Shown here one piece after another: positions 41,545 through 51,122 of a stretch of 59,879 nucleotides of DNA. The DNA is from an uncultured Lachnospiraceae bacterium (GTDB taxonomy: Bacteria > Bacillota > Clostridia > Lachnospirales > Lachnospiraceae): contig ONGY01000023.1 of NCBI GenBank assembly GCA_900317475.1, positions 1 through 59,879 on the forward strand, read 5' to 3'. The position numbers were made by a program, and so were the translations under genes. Positions within the stretch are counted from its first letter, which is position 1, and each line of letters opens with the position of its first letter. The notes beneath the pieces are model-generated. The model was not told the origin of the DNA. It worked only from the letters and a program-made list of their open reading frames with translations, and did not search any database.

Positions 41545-41991
41545 TTATGCTTCCTGAACCAGAACATACAGCGTGCCCGTGACCTCCGGATGGAGACGGA
41601 TCGGCACCTCATGCATTCCGAATGTCCGGATCGGCTCGTCCAGCTGGATCTTTTTCTTGTCAAGCTCCAGTGCATGCTGCGCTTTGGCTGCCTCTGCAAT
41701 TTCCTTGGAGCTGACAGAACCGAAAGCCTTGCCGTTCTCTCCGGCCTTCATCTTCACCGTGATCTTGATGCCTTCGAGCTTCTTTGCAAGGTCCTTTGCA
41801 TCCTGGAGACGGTCAGCCGCCAGTTTTTCCTCATGCTGCTTCTTGAGCTTTAAGTCATTCTTGTTCTTATCGTTTGCCTCAACCGCAATTCCCTTCGGAA
41901 GAAGCATATTGCGGGCATAGCCGTCGCTCACATTGACGACATCTCCGGCCTTGCCCAGTGACTTTACATTCTGTAAAAGAATTAATTTCAT
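41545..41991 (-). CDS. rplI: 50S ribosomal protein L9
   Basis: L9 (148 aa), an rRNA-binding protein of the L1 stalk base. The N-terminal domain MKLILLQNVKSLGKAGDVVN and GYARNMLLPKGIAVEA is intact. A long connecting helix (about 45-75) and the C-terminal domain with VKMKAGENGKAFGSVSSKEI follow. It lies between gdpP and dnaB, the usual Firmicute order. Confidence 0.97.
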   Translation of the reverse strand: MKLILLQNVKSLGKAGDVVNVSDGYARNMLLPKGIAVEANDKNKNDLKLKKQHEEKLAADRLQDAKDLAKKLEGIKITVKMKAGENGKAFGSVSSKEIAEAAKAQHALELDKKKIQLDEPIRTFGMHEVPIRLHPEVTGTLYVLVQEA

Positions 41992-42111
41992 ATTATCCCC
42001 GCTTTCCTGATCCTATTTGTTTTCAATCCGTTCATCTGCAGCCGGAGCCGCTTTACGCCCCCGGCAGGCAAAGAATCATTCCAGGTATGGAACAGTTCTA
42101 TACTCTGCGGA

Positions 42112-44099
42112 CTACAGCTCCCCTTCTCCGATCATCTGATCGATGGTGCGCTTCAGCGTCGCAATTGCCTCCGGAATATTCATGTCCGTGAGCTGCGCTC
42201 CCGCGATGAACGGGCGCTGATGAAGATCTGATTCTGATATTCCGAGAAGACAAAACTTGCCTTTACGCCCTTGATATTAAGAAGCTCGTTTGCCGCCTGC
42301 GCTCCGACAACCGTCGGGCTGTCGAGCCCCGAGCTGTCGCAGATGGAGATGGCATACGAATCGCGATAGATCTCTGCCTGCGACACCGCATCCGCCTTTG
42401 CCTTGTAATCCTGCACATCCTCGCGGAACAGCTTGCGAACCCGGGTGACATCCGCCTGATTGCGGCGCAGGAATGCCGCCGCCTCAAATGTCCGCACACC
42501 TGTCTTGCTCGAGAAGTTGTTGGTGTCGACGACAATGCCGCCGTACATCGCATCCGCCTCTTCCTGGCGGATATTCACTCTCTCGCCGATATACTGCAGT
42601 ATCTCCGATACCATCTCACAGGCAGACGATGCATACGCCTCAATATAGGACAGCGTCGCATTCTCAATAACCTCTGTTCCGGCGCGATGGTGATCGAGCA
42701 CGATGATGGACGGCACCCTCTTCAGGAGCTCCGGGCATTCCGTAATGCTCGGCTTATTGACATCAACCACGACAAGCGCCGCATTATCCGCCGGCGCGTC
42801 GAGTGCCTGCGAGCTTGTGTAGAAAAGATCCTTCTCGTACTCCGGATTATTATCGAAAAGTGCCTTGATCGGCTTCAGTGAATTGGTCACCTCATTGATG
42901 ACAATGTGCGATTCCTTGTTCAGTGTCTTGCAGATGCGGTAGACACCGATGGCCGCGCCAAAACAATCGGGATCGCCGAGTCTGTGTCCCATGATGAAGA
43001 CACGGTCTTTCGACGAAATGATTTCCTTCATGGCCTGTGCCTTGACACGGGCCTTGACGCGGGTGCTCTTCTCGATCTGCTGCGTCTTTCCGCCGAAATA
43101 CTGCGTCGTTTCCGGAGCCTTGATGATGGCCTGGTCTCCGCCGCGGCCGAGGGCGAGATCGACCGCACTGCGCGCAAATTCATAGTTCTGCGCGTATGTC
43201 AGGCCGGACATGCCGATGCCGATACTGACCGTGATCGCCGTTTCATTTCCGATGTTGACCGTTTTGACGTCGTCGAGCAGATCAAAGTGCGACTCCTTGA
43301 GCTGTTCGAGAGCACTCTTGCGCATCACGACGAAATACTTGTCCTTCTCGATCTTCTCACACAGTCCGTCAATCGAAGAGATATACTTGTTCACCTTTCG
43401 GTCAATCAGCGCGATGAGAAGCGAGCGGCGGACATCCTCGATGCTTTCGAGCGCTTCATCGTAGTCGTCCATGTAAATAAGACCGATGACAAGGCTCTGG
43501 TCGTCCACCTCCTGCAGTGCGAGGCGTTCCGCGGTTTCATCGAACATGCAGAGTGCGACGAGATTTCCATTGAAAGACTGGGCGTCGATGATGTCGCTGT
43601 TTTCCGCTGCCTCATCGAGCGGAATCTTCGTCATCCGCACCATGTAATAATTGTTTTCGTACTGAAGCTCGACATCTTTCTGCGGCTCATCCGACGGAAG
43701 CACTGACCGGGTGATGGGCGGAAAAATCGATGTGATCGACTTGTGATAGTTCTGGTCTGTGTTCGTGACATGCTCGAACATGGAATTCGACCACAGGACG
43801 CGTCCCGACTCGTCCAGCACGGCATAGGGTATCCGCAGATCCCGCAGCAGTTTCTTCTGGACCTGACCGTATTCCGTCGCAAAGCTCACCAGCTCCTGCA
43901 TGACAATCTGCCGGCTGTTCATGTAGTAATAGGCGATGATCCCGAAGTAGGCCGCGATGAAGAACATGAGGACAAGTCCGCCAGGCCAGTACATCAGATA
44001 GATGACAACATCCACGAGAATCAGAAGGCATCCGAGTCGCATGGGCATATTAAAATACCTCGCGACCTTTCCCTTCAGATTCATGTGATTTCTGTTCAT
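42112..44099 (-). pseudogene. gdpP: Frameshifted cyclic-di-AMP phosphodiesterase GdpP
   Basis: GdpP degrades the second messenger c-di-AMP. From ATG 44099 (AGAGGAAG upstream) the order is normal: two membrane helices (about 15-60), a PAS-like segment, a degenerate GGDEF domain, then DHH with GHRLGDPDCFGAAIG and LDHHRAG. After the DHHA1 start (FSEYQNQIFISARS) the frame is lost at about 42203-42212 and stops at 42180. The proper end (AGAQLTDMNIPEAIATLKRT to EGEL) continues in another frame to a stop at 42112. About 20 codons, including the family GGGGH motif, are missing. A truncated 639-residue product would lack part of DHHA1 and should be impaired. Confidence 0.85.
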
Positions 44100-44348
44100 G
44101 AAAATCTTCCTCTTTACCCGTATGGGCAGCGCATGTTTTTCTGTCCGGATGCTCTGTCCACTGCGCTTTTTCATAACCGCCGCCGGACGGCGCGGCGTGC
44201 ATTTCCCGGAAGCTGCTCTGCAGGCAATACATACTTCAGGCCGTATTTGCTTCCGGTTCTCCTCCGCGGCCTCTGCAGTATGCACCAGCGGAGGCTGCCG
44301 GAACGTCCGCGTTTTCCGGCAATGCTGACAGGAAGCCAGCATGTAGGA

Positions 44349-44377
44349 ATTATATCACATACAGGGGCGGCTCTTAA
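44349..44377 (-). promoter_or_regulatory. gdpP promoter
   Basis: On the minus strand TTAAGA (44372-44377), 17 bases, perfect TATAAT (44349-44354). The -35 sits within a 10-bp palindrome CTCTTAAGAG (44371-44380). A leader of about 245 bases follows, containing a strong hairpin TGCCGGAA/TTCCGGCA (44302-44327). Confidence 0.65.
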
Positions 44378-44478
44378 GAGGGCCGGAAACGGGGTGAAAT
44401 CCCGCCCCCTGCAGGACCCGGGGCAGCTGCCCGGGAAGAGCCGGGGGAATATAAAGTTGCCCCCGGCAGACAGCCCAC

Positions 44479-44515
44479 AAAAAAACTGCCGCCATGGTAT
44501 CCCATGACGGCAGTT
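44479..44515 (-). terminator. Rho-independent terminator after rpsR
   Basis: A 14-bp stem (AACTGCCGTCATGG/CCATGGCGGCAGTT, one G-U pair in RNA) runs into seven T residues. It separates rpsF-ssb-rpsR from gdpP-rplI-dnaB. Confidence 0.92.
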
Positions 44516-44534
44516 CGCTGCCTGACGTATCTGA

Positions 44535-44795
44535 TTATTCCTCGGTATACGGAAGCATCGCAAGATGACGTGCTCTCTTGATTGCAACTGTCAGTGCTCT
44601 CTGATGAGTAGCGCAGGTGCCGGTGATTCTTCTCGGCAGAATCTTGCCGCTCTCAGAGATGTACTTGCGGAGCTTTGCTGTATCCTTGTAATCAATGACG
44701 TTATCTTTTCCGCAGAAAACACAGACCTTTTTCTTTCTGTGGAAATTGCCCTTCCTTCTGAAGGAAGAACCGTCGCTGTTGTTTGAATAAGCCAT
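44535..44795 (-). CDS. rpsR: 30S ribosomal protein S18
   Basis: S18 (86 aa) with a Ser/Asn-rich start and the conserved core [20 protein letters not shown] and [20 protein letters not shown]. It retains the CVFCGKD cysteine pair, the zinc-binding form. ATG 44795 has CAGGAGG upstream. Last gene of the rpsF-ssb-rpsR operon. Confidence 0.97.
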   Translation of the reverse strand: MAYSNNSDGSSFRRKGNFHRKKKVCVFCGKDNVIDYKDTAKLRKYISESGKILPRRITGTCATHQRALTVAIKRARHLAMLPYTEE

Positions 44796-44832
44796 TTTAT
44801 TGCCTCCTGAATGGTCATGAGCCTGTCTCACA

Positions 44833-45345
44833 TCATGAGAATGGAAGCTCTTCATCAATTCCATCCGGAATGTTCATGAAGCCATCCTCTGCAGGAGCGG
44901 GCTGCTGTGAACTACTGTTCTGGGACGGAGCGAACGAGGCTGTGGGAGCAGATCCGTTCGATGACGCAGGAGCGGAAGCCGGCCTTGAATATCCTCCGCC
45001 GACGTTCTGAGCCTGTGCATTCTTGCTCTCGGCAAATTCCTGGTCTTCTGCCACGACATCCGTCGTGTAGACCTTCTGTCCGTCTCTGTTGGTATAACTG
45101 CCTGTCTGAATACGGCCGGAGACTACAAGCTTGGTTCCCTTGTGGCAGTACTTCTCGACGAACTCGCCGGATTTGCCAAAGGCAACGCAGCTGATGAAAT
45201 CAGCGGTCTGTCCATCCTGATTGTTGCGGGTGAATCTTCTGTCAACCGCAAGCGTGTAACGCGCGATGCACATCGGAGAATCGCCCTGTGTGTAGCGGAT
45301 ATCAGGATCTCTTGCCAGACGTCCCATCAGAACTACTTTATTCAT
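44833..45345 (-). CDS. ssb: Single-stranded DNA-binding protein
   Basis: SSB (170 aa), tetrameric OB-fold protein of replication and repair. The OB domain (1-110) begins [20 protein letters not shown] and contains [20 protein letters not shown] and [21 protein letters not shown] Gly/Ser/Ala/Gln-rich linker follows, and the C-terminal acidic tip DEELPFS recruits partner proteins. It lies 15 bases after rpsF. Confidence 0.97.
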   Translation of the reverse strand: MNKVVLMGRLARDPDIRYTQGDSPMCIARYTLAVDRRFTRNNQDGQTADFISCVAFGKSGEFVEKYCHKGTKLVVSGRIQTGSYTNRDGQKVYTTDVVAEDQEFAESKNAQAQNVGGGYSRPASAPASSNGSAPTASFAPSQNSSSQQPAPAEDGFMNIPDGIDEELPFS

Positions 45346-45360
45346 ACTGACCTCTTTCCG

Positions 45361-45651
45361 TTATTTCTCGTCTTGCTTCACGCACAGATAACGGATGACA
45401 TTGTCCATGATGCGCATGCGGCTCTCGATCTCAGCGATCGCAGAACCCTCGGCGTCAAAATGAATGAAGTAATAATATGCTTCGTTCATTTTCTGGATCT
45501 CGTAAGCCAGTTTCTTCTTTCCCCAATCGTCTACATCCTTGACAGTGCCGCCGAATCTTTCGATCAGCGCCTTGCACTTGTCAACAGTAGCGGTTCTGGC
45601 TTCGTCATCGATCTGCGCACTCACAACAACGGCTAACTCGTACTTGTTCAT
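45361..45651 (-). CDS. rpsF: 30S ribosomal protein S6
   Basis: S6 (96 aa) with MNKYELAVVVSAQIDDEART, the VKDVDDWGKKKLAYEI segment and YYFIHFDAEG. ATG 45651 is chosen because AAGGAGGT lies seven bases upstream; an in-frame extension is rejected. First gene of the rpsF-ssb-rpsR operon. Confidence 0.97.
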   Translation of the reverse strand: MNKYELAVVVSAQIDDEARTATVDKCKALIERFGGTVKDVDDWGKKKLAYEIQKMNEAYYYFIHFDAEGSAIAEIESRMRIMDNVIRYLCVKQDEK

Positions 45652-45734
45652 GCTTTTACCTCCTTCCGGTCTTAAGGCCCTTCCACTGTGAAGAGCAAGG
45701 ATATTGCGGGATTTGGAAAGTCCCACGGGTTTAT

Positions 45735-45763
45735 ATCATATCATGCACTGACTGCCGCCGCAA
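45735..45763 (-). promoter_or_regulatory. rpsF operon promoter
   Basis: On the minus strand TTGCGG (45758-45763), 17 bases, TATGAT (45735-45740), about 83 bases before rpsF. Confidence 0.65.
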
Positions 45764-45787
45764 GGAGTTTTTGCGGCTGTCCTGTCT

Positions 45788-46540
45788 TCAGGCATCCAGC
45801 CGTCTGTCCACCTCGCCGAGCACCTTCCCGATGGAGTCCTCAATGACGAGGTCCGCGTCGGCATCGCGGGATGTCGACGACTTATTGATGAGAATCAGCT
45901 TGTGCCCGCTGTAATAATCAATCAGTCCTGCTGCCGGATAAACGACGAGGGATGTGCCGCCGATGATGAGCATGTCTGCGTCCCGGATGCAGCGGACCGC
46001 CTCCTCGAGTGTGTCCATGTCGAGGCTCTCTTCATAAAGAACGACATCCGGCTTCACCCGTCCCCCGCACTTCGTGCAGGTCGGGATTCCTTCGGAATTC
46101 GCGATGAAATCCGCGTCGTAAAACGCATGGCAGTTTTCACAATAATTGCGCAGCGTGCTCCCGTGCAGCTCGAGGACCTTCTTTGACCCCGCCTTCTGGT
46201 GCAGCCCGTCGATATTCTGCGTGATGACCGCTTTGAGCTTTCCTTCTTTCTCCCACTTTGCGAGAATCTTGTGGGCCATGTTCGGCTCCGGCTTCGGCTG
46301 TCCCTTGAGAAGGAGCTTGTCGCGGTAAAACTTGAAGAACTCCTCCGGTCTTTGTTCATAGAAGGTATGGCTCAGCATTTCCTCCGGCGGGTACTTATAT
46401 TTCTGATGATACAGTCCGTCCTCGCTGCGGAAGTCCGGAATCCCGCTCTCCGTCGAAACACCCGCTCCGCCGAAGAAAACGATATTGTCGCTTCCGCGCA
46501 CAAGATCTGTCAGCTTCTCTATCTTTTCCTCTTCCGTCAT
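45788..46540 (-). CDS. Sir2 family NAD-dependent protein deacylase
   Basis: A 250-residue sirtuin that removes acyl groups from lysine at the cost of NAD. Hallmarks are GGAGVSTESGIPDFRS, ITQNIDGLHQKAGSKKVLEL with the following catalytic HG, a Zn site CENC with CTKCGG, and GTSLVVYPAAGL. ATG 46540 has GGGAGGCGG upstream; an in-frame extension is rejected. It lies between a MATE gene and the rpsF promoter. Confidence 0.95.
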   Translation of the reverse strand: MTEEEKIEKLTDLVRGSDNIVFFGGAGVSTESGIPDFRSEDGLYHQKYKYPPEEMLSHTFYEQRPEEFFKFYRDKLLLKGQPKPEPNMAHKILAKWEKEGKLKAVITQNIDGLHQKAGSKKVLELHGSTLRNYCENCHAFYDADFIANSEGIPTCTKCGGRVKPDVVLYEESLDMDTLEEAVRCIRDADMLIIGGTSLVVYPAAGLIDYYSGHKLILINKSSTSRDADADLVIEDSIGKVLGEVDRRLDA

Positions 46541-46714
46541 GATCCGCCTCCCAGCGTCCTGCAGCCCGGAAGAATTGGCCGCCCGCGGCCGCGTCTGCCC
46601 AAAAGGCTGCAAATCCAGCAATCCTGTACCCTGCCCTGTTCTTTCCTGTCTTCCTTACTGTCATCAGAGCAGGAAATATCTTCCTCTATTGTACTCCAAC
46701 GGCGGGGCACCGGA

Positions 46715-48133
46715 TCAGGACGCCTTTCTCTCTTTCACCCGAATCCCGTATTTCTCCCGGAATGCTCCGATGGTTGCCCTTCCCGCATCGGAGACCGGTT
46801 TGATCCACTTCCTTGAATACATGTGAGTCTGCATGATGATATAGCGGATCGGCTCATCGACATAGCAGAGAGCGAAAACAAGCAGGAACGGCGCATGGAA
46901 GAGGTCGTTTGCGATGTGGATCGCAGGCTGGACCATGGCAAACATGAAAGTGATCTCGAGAAGCGAACCGAAGGCAGAATCGCCGGCCGAACGGTAGGTG
47001 TCATTCATCGACCAGTTTCCCATCCGGATGGTGCCGATGACCGTATAAATCGTAAACATCCCAAGGCACGTCCTGTACGAATCACCGGAAAGTCCCATGG
47101 CATGCAGGAGCGGCGCATGAATGGAAAGCACAGCCAGACAGCCGATGAGCGTCATCGCCTGGCACAGGTAGATAATCCGGTATGCTCTGCTGAATGCCTC
47201 CTCATGATTGCCCGCACCGACCTCTTTGCCGACAAGTACGGTCGCTGCAGAAGAGAAGCCGGAGAAGAAAGCAATGATCAGCCCTTCGAGCGTCCGGAAT
47301 ACAGCAGTCGCCGCAATGGCACTGTCCGCCTGATGCCCGAGGACAATGTTGATCATCATGTTTCCGACACCGATCAGAACTTCATTGAGGATGATCGGAT
47401 AGCTCTTGGCCAGAAATTCCCGGACCAGTCCGCGGCTTTTTCCAAAATGCCGGCGAATCTCCAGAAGGAACGGTACATGGCAGGCTTTTGCTAAAATCAC
47501 AATGACCAGAACATTGGCGATGTTCGCAAGAATCGTTCCGTAAGCGGCCCCTCTGGCGCCGAGTGCCGGAAAACCGAGTTTGCCGAAAATCAGGATGTAA
47601 TTGCACGTGCAGTTTGTCACAACAGCCACAATACCGCCGACGAGCGGAATTTTGACGCGCTCAATCGACCGCAGGAGCGTTGACATCCCCACGGCCAGAA
47701 CCATGAATGGATAAGCCCAGCCGACGGTGTGCAGATATTCCACGCCGACCTTCTGCATCGCCTCGGAGCTCGTGTACACCGACATGACCCACTCCGGCAT
47801 CGCGACCGCAAGATATGTGAAGACGGCGGCAACGGCAGCGAGAAAGCTCAGCATAATGCCGTAGGAGCGGCAGATTCCTTCTTCGTTGTGCTCGCCCCAG
47901 TACTGCGAAATAAACATCATACCGCCGCCGATGAACCCCCAGTATCCCGAGAACATGAGATTGGTGAACTGGGCACAGAGTCCGACAGCGCCGACCTCGG
48001 TCTCGCCGAGACGCCCGAGCATGATGGTATCGACCATGCTTCCCGTGGTCGACAGCAGATTCTGCAGCGCGACCGGAATCGCGATGGCCATGACCATGGA
48101 AAGGAGCTTTCGGAATGTCGTTTTCGTCTGCAT
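46715..48133 (-). CDS. MATE family efflux transporter
   Basis: A 472-residue MATE (MOP superfamily) exporter with about twelve membrane helices in two homologous halves (IPVALQNLLSTTGSMVDTIM in the first, SYPIILNEVLIGVGNMMINI in the second). Such proteins expel cationic drugs or metabolites using Na+ or H+. The ligand is not predictable. GGGGGGG lies upstream of ATG 48133. It has its own short promoter region with a perfect palindrome. Confidence 0.93.
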   Translation of the reverse strand: MQTKTTFRKLLSMVMAIAIPVALQNLLSTTGSMVDTIMLGRLGETEVGAVGLCAQFTNLMFSGYWGFIGGGMMFISQYWGEHNEEGICRSYGIMLSFLAAVAAVFTYLAVAMPEWVMSVYTSSEAMQKVGVEYLHTVGWAYPFMVLAVGMSTLLRSIERVKIPLVGGIVAVVTNCTCNYILIFGKLGFPALGARGAAYGTILANIANVLVIVILAKACHVPFLLEIRRHFGKSRGLVREFLAKSYPIILNEVLIGVGNMMINIVLGHQADSAIAATAVFRTLEGLIIAFFSGFSSAATVLVGKEVGAGNHEEAFSRAYRIIYLCQAMTLIGCLAVLSIHAPLLHAMGLSGDSYRTCLGMFTIYTVIGTIRMGNWSMNDTYRSAGDSAFGSLLEITFMFAMVQPAIHIANDLFHAPFLLVFALCYVDEPIRYIIMQTHMYSRKWIKPVSDAGRATIGAFREKYGIRVKERKAS

Positions 48134-48165
48134 GATAAAGGTCCCCCCCTGACCTGATAAAGCTT

Positions 48166-48192
48166 TACAAAAAGAGCCCGCGCGGGCTCTTT
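48166..48192. promoter_or_regulatory. 22-bp perfect palindrome in the MATE leader
   Basis: AAAGAGCCCGCGCGGGCTCT followed by TT (48171-48192) is perfectly palindromic. A minus-strand TATACT (48197-48202) lies directly upstream, so the palindrome starts near +1. On the minus strand TTTTTG follows, so it could be an operator or an attenuator-type terminator. Confidence 0.6.
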
Positions 48193-48265
48193 ATTCAGTA
48201 TAGGATATTTGAATGAGGGAGTATATGATGCAGCTTTTTTAAAATCGTAAAAATCATCCGGCCAT

Positions 48266-48300
48266 AAAAAAACCGCAGACCACTGCTGGTCTGCAGTTTT
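48266..48300 (-). terminator. Terminator of the amino-acid ABC operon
   Basis: On the minus strand AAACTGCAGACCA, a GCAG loop and TGGTCTGCGGTTT are followed by TTTT. Confidence 0.9.
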
Positions 48301-48419
48301 GTCGCTTTTCTTCTCCCGGCCCCGATCAGGCCAGTGGCCGGCTGTAAACGGCACCCTGTCTGAATCGGCGGGCGGCCGCTGCCCGGAAACGGCGGAACAG
48401 CCCAGCCTCCCGGGAGCCA

Positions 48420-49373
48420 TTATTCCTGCGTGATGTCCGCGCCGAAATACTTATTCGAAAGCTCTGTCAGTGTGCCGTCTGCCTTCATCGCGGCGATCGC
48501 TTTGTTGATTGCCTCCCGAAGCGTATCATTGTCCTCGCCTTTCTTCAGCGGGATTGCATATTCGGTCGTCTCCTCATCGACTGCCGCAACCTTGAGTTCG
48601 GTTGTTCCGGTCGTGTTGAAGTAATCCTGGACCGATGTGTTCGCATTGATCGTCGCGTCTGCAGTTCCGTTGATGACAAGCTCCATCGTCTCACCAAGCG
48701 TCGGCACGTTGACGACCGTTGCGCCGTACTCTTCACCCATCTGTGCGTAGGTAGAACCGACGGAATTCGCTGTGGTCAGCCCCTTGAGATCATCAAAAGA
48801 CTTAATTGTGTCATTGTCTGCCTTCGTGACAACAACTGCATGGTCATATGCATACGGATCCGTGAAGTCAAACGTCTGCTCTCTGTCCTCGGTGATATCG
48901 ACACCGTTTGCCATCATGTCGTAGGTTCCGGTTGACACACCGGTCAGACCGCCATCAAAATCGCCTTCTTCAAACTCTGCCTCGACGCCGAGTCTTGAAG
49001 CAATTTCCTTTGCGACTTCAACGTCAAAACCTACGAGTTCGTTGGTATCGGCATCATGATAGGTGAACGGAGACCATGCGCCCTCGGTTGCAACCGTGAT
49101 CTTGCCTGCTGCGAGGATTCTCGCAAGGTGATCGCCGTTTGCGTCCGGCTCCTCCGTCACAATCGCGCCTGCGTCTTCGGATGCCGCTTCCGAAGCAGTC
49201 TCAGCGGAAGATGCTTCCGAAGCCTGGCTGCTCGCTTCCGAGGCCTGGCTGCTCGTCACAGCAGCGCTAACATCCTCTGTTTCTGCTGTTCCCGAAGCAG
49301 AACCGCAGCCTGCCAGAAGCGCCGCGGAAACCGCTGCCGAAAAAACAACTGCCGCTAACTTCTTCATTTTCAT
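48420..49373 (-). CDS. Polar amino-acid ABC transporter substrate-binding lipoprotein
   Basis: A 317-residue SBP_bac_3 family lipoprotein. The signal peptide ends in the lipobox LLAGCGS (Cys near residue 21). A Ser/Ala/Glu-rich linker with repeated SSQASEAS-type units (about 35-75) precedes the binding domain (GKITVATEGAWSPFTYHD, DVEVAKEIASRLGVEAEFEE, MMANGVDITEDREQTFDFTD). ATG 49373 has AGGAGGT nine bases upstream. Order is permease, ATPase, binding protein. The substrate is probably a polar amino acid such as cystine or glutamine; not determinable here. Confidence 0.94.
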   Translation of the reverse strand: MKMKKLAAVVFSAAVSAALLAGCGSASGTAETEDVSAAVTSSQASEASSQASEASSAETASEAASEDAGAIVTEEPDANGDHLARILAAGKITVATEGAWSPFTYHDADTNELVGFDVEVAKEIASRLGVEAEFEEGDFDGGLTGVSTGTYDMMANGVDITEDREQTFDFTDPYAYDHAVVVTKADNDTIKSFDDLKGLTTANSVGSTYAQMGEEYGATVVNVPTLGETMELVINGTADATINANTSVQDYFNTTGTTELKVAAVDEETTEYAIPLKKGEDNDTLREAINKAIAAMKADGTLTELSNKYFGADITQE

Positions 49374-49450
49374 AATACTTACCTCCTCGTACTTCTGAAT
49401 ACTGTCCCGCCCTGCGGAATTCCGGCATCTGCCGATGCCGCCGCGGTGCA

Positions 49451-50142
49451 TTACTCCTTCTTCTTTCCGGACCGGTCGCTCTCCATCCGCAGGAATTCCC
49501 GCGTGCGCGCTTCCTTCGGATGATCGAAGAATTCCTTCGACGGCCCCTCCTCGACGATTTTTCCCTTCTCCATAAAGATCACATGGGAAGAAACATCGCG
49601 GGCAAAGGACATTTCGTGTGTGACGACAACCATCGTGCGCCCGGACGCCGCCAGGTCGCGCATGACGGAGAGCACCTCGCCGATCAGCTCGGGGTCAAGT
49701 GCTGACGTGGGTTCGTCAAAATAGATAATCTCGGGGTCGGCTGCGAGCGCCCGCGCGATTGCAACGCGCTGCTGCTGGCCTCCGGAAAGCTGACTGGGAT
49801 AATACGAAGCACGGCTCTCCATGCCGACTCTTTTGAGCATCTCCATTCCGATCTCTTCCGCCTTGTCCCTGGCCATCTTCCGCGCACTCGTAAGACCCAG
49901 CGTCACATTCTGAAGCGCTGTCTTGTTCGCGAACAGGTTGTAGTTCTGGAACACAAAGCCCGTGTGCTTCCTCAGCTCTGCAATTTCCCTCTTGTCCGTG
50001 TGCGCAAGCTCATAGGTTTTGCCGCCAAAACGCATGGTCCCGCTGTCCGCTGTCTCAAGAAAATTGATACATCGGAGCAGGGTCGTCTTGCCCGATCCGG
50101 ATGGACCCACTTATGTATGTCTCTGACTTCCAGAAGTGCCAT
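49451..50142 (-). pseudogene. Frameshifted amino-acid ABC transporter ATPase
   Basis: An ATPase of the GlnQ/ArtM type. ATG 50142 (AAGGAA upstream) starts normally with [11 protein letters not shown]. Then about 25-30 codons are missing (the strand leading to Walker A), and [18 protein letters not shown] resumes in another frame at about 50110. From there the protein is intact: FVFQNYNLF (Q-loop), [41 protein letters not shown] at 50110 opens the second frame, but no ribosome-binding site precedes it and the lost beta-strands stack against the ATP base. The transporter is probably dead if the sequence is right. Confidence 0.8.
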
Positions 50143-50234
50143 AGTTTCCTTCAATTATGCTTTCGCTGCGGGGTGTACATTTTCGTTCAATTTAACTGTC
50201 TCTTCTCCCTCGAGGGCATCCCTGTCCGCCTCCG

Positions 50235-50909
50235 TCAGGCTCTCTTCGCGGTATAGGTTCCCAGTTTTTTCTCACCCAGTCTCTGCAGCCAGGTCATCAC
50301 GGTCGAAAACAGGAGATAAATAAACGCGACCTCAAGATACAGCGGCAGGAACTGATACGTCCTCCCGGCGATCTGACGGGTGGCAAGGAACATTTCGGTG
50401 ACAGTGATGTTCGATGCAAGCGAGGTGTCCTTCACCATGCCGATCAGGGAATTGGACAGTGCCGGAAAAGCTGTGCGGAATGCCTGCGGCAGAACCACGT
50501 GCCACATGATCTGCATGTAGCTCATGCCGACGCAGTACCCGGCTTCCATCTGCCCCACCGGAACACTTTCAAGGGAACCGCGGATTGTCTCTGCGCAGTA
50601 CGCGCCCTCGTTGATGGCGAATACGATGATCGCAACGACAAAACCATTCGGATGAAAGCCGAATGTGGACGGCCCATAATAGCCGACCATCAGCTGCACC
50701 AGCAGCGGTGTTCCGCGGATCACCCAGATATAGAACCGGGCAATCTGTCTGAGCACCGGTACGTGCGCATATTGAATCAGTGCCACGACGACAGCGATCA
50801 CGAGTGCAAAGGCAAACGCAATCAGCGTCAGCGGGATCGTCATGATAAGACCCGGGAGAAGAATTCTCGGGAAAGACTCTATTAATAACTGGACAACGTC
50901 GCCTGACAA
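50235..50909 (-). CDS. Amino-acid ABC transporter permease
   Basis: A 224-residue inner-membrane permease of the His/Glu/Gln/Arg family with about five helices. It contains YIWVIRGTPLLVQLMVGYYG, AYCAETIRGSLESVPVGQME and AGYCVGMSYMQIMWHVVLPQ (the EAA loop that touches the ATPase), then FPALSNSLIGMVKDTSLASN. The start is TTG 50909 with GGAGG and a good spacing. First gene of the permease-ATPase-binding protein operon. Confidence 0.95.
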   Translation of the reverse strand: MSGDVVQLLIESFPRILLPGLIMTIPLTLIAFAFALVIAVVVALIQYAHVPVLRQIARFYIWVIRGTPLLVQLMVGYYGPSTFGFHPNGFVVAIIVFAINEGAYCAETIRGSLESVPVGQMEAGYCVGMSYMQIMWHVVLPQAFRTAFPALSNSLIGMVKDTSLASNITVTEMFLATRQIAGRTYQFLPLYLEVAFIYLLFSTVMTWLQRLGEKKLGTYTAKRA

Positions 50910-50979
50910 GGTGACCTCCGTTCTCTGCGAATTATCTGTGTTTCGTCAATTCCTACTTGTTTAATATGGATTGAGTACC

Positions 50980-51007
50980 ATTATAACCGAAAAAGGCATG
51001 ATGGCAA
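50980..51007 (-). promoter_or_regulatory. Amino-acid ABC operon promoter
   Basis: On the minus strand TTGCCA (51002-51007), 16 bases, perfect TATAAT (50980-50985), about 70 bases before the permease. Confidence 0.75.
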
Positions 51008-51040
51008 GAACTTTTTGAAGAAAGTAAATCGTAACCGGTG

Positions 51041-51122
51041 AAAAAGAAAGAAGTCCGCGCATATACGATATGCTACTTCCAGGTAGCACACCGTACTTTG
51101 CGTGGGCTTCTTTCTGTTTTTT
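51041..51122. terminator. ilvE terminator, possibly bidirectional
   Basis: AGAAAGAAG (51045-51053) pairs with CTTCTTTCT (51107-51115), with an inner TGCTAC/GTAGCA hairpin. T-rich tails lie on both sides. The remaining 130 bases before the ilvE stop show nothing recognisable. Confidence 0.65.

Noticed and set aside
51041..51122. Riboswitch or T-box for ilvE or the amino-acid transporter
   Set aside because: The structure lies downstream of ilvE and upstream of the transporter's promoter, and it has no T-box sequence; it fits a terminator better.
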